Assembly: GCA_031271275.1 (NCBI GenBank)
Contig: JAISWA010000005.1
Coordinates: 1 to 7,072 of the forward strand
Reading direction: 5' to 3'
DNA from: Clostridiales bacterium
GTDB lineage: Bacteria; Bacillota; Clostridia; Lachnospirales; WQUN01
Length of the DNA stretch: 7,072 nt
The position numbers were made by a program, and so were the translations under genes. This document shows, piece after piece, positions 4,677 through 7,072 of this stretch. The stretch's first letter is position 1. Each line of letters starts with the position of its first letter. A model generated the notes under the pieces. The model did not search any database. It was not told the DNA's origin and was given only the letters and a program-made list of their open reading frames with translations.

Positions 4677-7072
4677 AAATCAAGCTGATTTATGTGATAT
4701 TAATCTCCGTCGTTTTTTTAACGACGGGCATCGCCATCGCCACGGGCTCCTACTTCGGGGACGGGCTTACGCTTAAAGTGGGCGACCGCACCACGGTAAA
4801 CATACGCGCCACCGGCACGGTGGAAAATAAAATCGCAACCGAGCGCAACCGGGCGGAAGCCGCGCGGCGGGCGCAGGAAATGAAGCCGCTGAATATACAC
4901 GACGTAGCCATCACCAACCGCGTGCTTGACAATGTGGAAGCATCCTTTAACGAGCTTGCCAAAATACGCGCCGCTTACGTCGCCGAACGGGAAAGGCTGT
5001 CTTCGGCGCAAAGGCTCGCGGAAGAAAGGGAGTTAGAGCGCCGCGCCACCGAGCAATCCGCCGGGCGGCTGTCACAGGAAGACCCCGCCGCCGGTGAAAG
5101 CGTGACGGAACCGGAAAGCGCGGCAGCCGCTGAGCCCGAAGGTGAAATTCCGGAGGCGACGGACGCCGCTGCCGCCGCCGGTCTGACGGTCGTTCAGGTC
5201 ACGGACGAAACCGGGGTTTATGAAACCTATAAAATGTTTGAAACCTTCCCTGTCGCGCTTACGGGGTTTCAGCAGCAGTACCTGCTGCAAATGCCGGAGA
5301 GTTCCTTTGAGGAGCTTAAAGAAAAAACCCTGACCATCACTACGGAAATCCTCAACCAAAATATCTCTGAAATCGACAGCCGGACCATCACCGCCGTGCG
5401 GGAGGAGTTCCGTTGGAGTTCCATTGACGAGGACGCAACCGTTATCGGTTATGAAATCGTCAACCGGTTCTTAGAGCCCAACTACCCCGTAGACGCGGCG
5501 CTTACGGAGGAACAGCGCGTCAAAATCGCCAACGAGTATGAAACGGTGACGGTGCGGCAGGATGAAATCATCGTCGGGGAATACGAAATCGTCACGGACG
5601 AAGATTACGCCGTGCTGCAAAGCCTCGGCATGTTAAACACCGGTTTAAGGGACAAGATGATCCCCATGGCGGGGGTGTTTATTCTGGTCGCCGCGCTGTT
5701 TGTGGCGTGCTTCATGTACTTGGTCTTTTACCGTAAAAAATCTAAAAACCAACGGAAAGAAGCGATACTGCTCTGCACCCTGTATGTGGTGATCCTCATC
5801 ATCGTCCGCCTGTTGGGCGACGTGCCGTACCAGTTCCTCCCCATGCTGCTGCTTCCCATGCTCGTTTCGGTGTTCGTGGACTTACGCACGTCCATACTGC
5901 TGAACCTGTGCGTGACCTTCACCCTCTATTTTGTGGTAAACGGCAATATGGAATACCTGCTTTTCTATACGGCTTCGGGCACCATTATCAGCCTGATGGC
6001 AAAATACACCACGGAGCGCAATAAAATTTTCTTAGTCGGCACGCTCGCCGCGTTAGTCAACTTCGTCCTAAGCTGCGCGGTCGCCATGATTACGGAACGC
6101 AACAACGCGCTGATCATCTGGCAGGATATTCTCGCCACGGCGGGCTTTGCCGCGTTAAACGGTATGCTTACCGTAATCGTGTGCATAGGCTCGCTTCCGT
6201 TTTGGGAAACTTTCTTCGGCGTGGTCACGCCCATCAAGCTGCTCGACCTCACCAACCCCACCAACTTGCTGCTGCGCCGCATGACCATAGAAGCGCCGGG
6301 CACGTACCATCACTCCCTGATTGTGGCGAACCTGGCGGAAACCGCCGCCTACGACATCGGGGCGGACCCCCACGCCGCCCGGGTGGGCGGTTATTACCAC
6401 GATATCGGGAAACTGAAATTCCCCCAGTATTTTGCCGAGAACCTCGCCGGCGAAAACCCCCACGACAATATGGACCCCTACAACAGCGTGCAGGTAATCG
6501 TAAGCCATATCGCCTACGGTCTTACGTTGGCGGCGGAGTACCGGCTGCCGCAGTTTATCCGGGATATTATCAAGGAACACCACGGCACGTCGCTGATACA
6601 GTTTTTTTACTGCAAGGCGAAAGACAGCGGCGGCGAGAAGCCGCTGGACGAAAGCGATTTCCGTTACCCCTACGTAAAACCCCAGAGCAGGGAGTCCGCC
6701 TGCGTCATGCTCGCCGACACCGTGGAAGCCGCCATCCGTTCCATGATACCCCGGGTAAAATCCGTTGACGAGGTAGAGGAACAAATCAGGACGCTGATAC
6801 GGGATAAATTGCAGGACGGGCAGCTTTCGGACAGCTGTCTCAGCATAAAGGACGTGGATATTATCGGCGAATCCTTTTTCCGCGTGTTAAAGGGGATGTA
6901 CCACGAGCGCATCCCGTACCCCAAGCTTACCGCGGAAGAAGAAGATAAACCCGAAACGCCCATCCGTTCCGAGATAAAGCGCGTGTTCGACACGGGGAAG
7001 ATGCCGAGGCTCGGGCGTTCCGCCACCGGCGGGAAGTCCGGCCGCGCGGGTTCCGCCGGCGCGGAGCGCCGT
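4673..7072 (+). CDS. pgpH: Cyclic-di-AMP phosphodiesterase PgpH (7TM-HD, YqfF), 3' end beyond the window
   Basis: An open frame of exactly 800 codons runs off the right edge without a stop. Order: membrane segment 1 (about 4-26); an extracellular 7TMR-HDED domain (about 40-325) with an inserted charged and acidic Ala/Glu/Pro linker (about 105-170); a bundle of about seven hydrophobic segments (330-352, 364-383, 387-426 as two, 428-443, 454-476, 483-519); then a cytoplasmic HD domain (about 545-700). The metal and catalytic residues are all present: His546-His547 in GTYHHS, His576-Asp577 in HDIGKL, His612, His636-His637 in EHHGT and Asp682 in MLADTVEAA. By family knowledge it hydrolyses c-di-AMP to pApA, which affects osmotic balance, the cell wall and sporulation. 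The start ATG at 4673 overlaps the phoH stop and has weak GAGG/CAGG sites at 4660-4667. A Gly/Arg/Ser-rich tail (about 752-800) extends beyond the usual family end (B. subtilis about 711 residues). Confidence 0.95.
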   Translation, partial: MKIKLIYVILISVVFLTTGIAIATGSYFGDGLTLKVGDRTTVNIRATGTVENKIATERNRAEAARRAQEMKPLNIHDVAITNRVLDNVEASFNELAKIRAAYVAERERLSSAQRLAEERELERRATEQSAGRLSQEDPAAGESVTEPESAAAAEPEGEIPEATDAAAAAGLTVVQVTDETGVYETYKMFETFPVALTGFQQQYLLQMPESSFEELKEKTLTITTEILNQNISEIDSRTITAVREEFRWSSIDEDATVIGYEIVNRFLEPNYPVDAALTEEQRVKIANEYETVTVRQDEIIVGEYEIVTDEDYAVLQSLGMLNTGLRDKMIPMAGVFILVAALFVACFMYLVFYRKKSKNQRKEAILLCTLYVVILIIVRLLGDVPYQFLPMLLLPMLVSVFVDLRTSILLNLCVTFTLYFVVNGNMEYLLFYTASGTIISLMAKYTTERNKIFLVGTLAALVNFVLSCAVAMITERNNALIIWQDILATAGFAALNGMLTVIVCIGSLPFWETFFGVVTPIKLLDLTNPTNLLLRRMTIEAPGTYHHSLIVANLAETAAYDIGADPHAARVGGYYHDIGKLKFPQYFAENLAGENPHDNMDPYNSVQVIVSHIAYGLTLAAEYRLPQFIRDIIKEHHGTSLIQFFYCKAKDSGGEKPLDESDFRYPYVKPQSRESACVMLADTVEAAIRSMIPRVKSVDEVEEQIRTLIRDKLQDGQLSDSCLSIKDVDIIGESFFRVLKGMYHERIPYPKLTAEEEDKPETPIRSEIKRVFDTGKMPRLGRSATGGKSGRAGSAGAERR

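Noticed and set aside
6181..6768. 195-codon plus-strand open frame within pgpH in another frame
   Set aside because: The product is rich in Arg, Pro and His without domain signals, while the overlapping frame encodes the full HD phosphodiesterase.
6155..6784. 209-codon open frame on the minus strand inside the HD domain of pgpH
   Set aside because: It is antisense to the conserved HD motifs and its product resembles nothing known. It is explained as a shadow of the real gene.

Overview
The window looks like a chromosomal segment of an endospore-forming, Gram-positive Firmicute. I favour class Clostridia; the genus cannot be told from this sequence. The evidence is the collinear block yqfC-yqfD-phoH-pgpH, the hallmark order of the Bacillus/Clostridia yqf-era region, plus a lipoteichoic-acid-synthase-type enzyme. 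Codons favour G or C at the third position, so this is not a low-GC lineage.

Layout: (1) Positions 38-1861, minus strand: a full-length membrane phosphoglycerol transferase of the LtaS family. (2) Positions 1862-2020: a divergent intergenic region with a good sigma-A-type promoter firing left into the LtaS-family gene, a candidate sporulation-type promoter firing right into yqfC, and a 9-bp perfect inverted repeat between them. (3) Positions 2021-3498: yqfC and yqfD, spaced by 2 nt and clearly co-translated. (4) Positions 3499-3653: an intergenic gap with a long imperfect inverted repeat that resembles a dispersed repeat element, followed by a promoter with a perfect TATAAT just ahead of phoH. 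(5) Positions 3654-7072: phoH and pgpH overlapping by ATGA. pgpH is still open at the right edge after 800 codons. In relatives the next gene is ybeY (rRNA maturation), then dgkA, cdd and era.

How the genes fit together: yqfC/yqfD are mother-cell sporulation genes in Bacillus. phoH encodes a PhoH-type P-loop NTPase usually linked to RNA metabolism through its ybeY neighbourhood. PgpH is the membrane HD phosphodiesterase that degrades cyclic di-AMP. The LtaS-family gene makes polyglycerol-phosphate cell-envelope polymer and is transcribed away from the block. The promoter inside the 3499-3653 gap would let phoH-pgpH be expressed in growing cells independently of the sporulation pair.

I see no RNA gene, CRISPR array, transposase or phage gene, and nothing that amounts to a new biological system. 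The points worth a second look are the inverted-repeat element that appears to supply the -35 of the phoH promoter, the acidic insertion and long basic tail of PgpH, and the organisation of the divergent promoter region.
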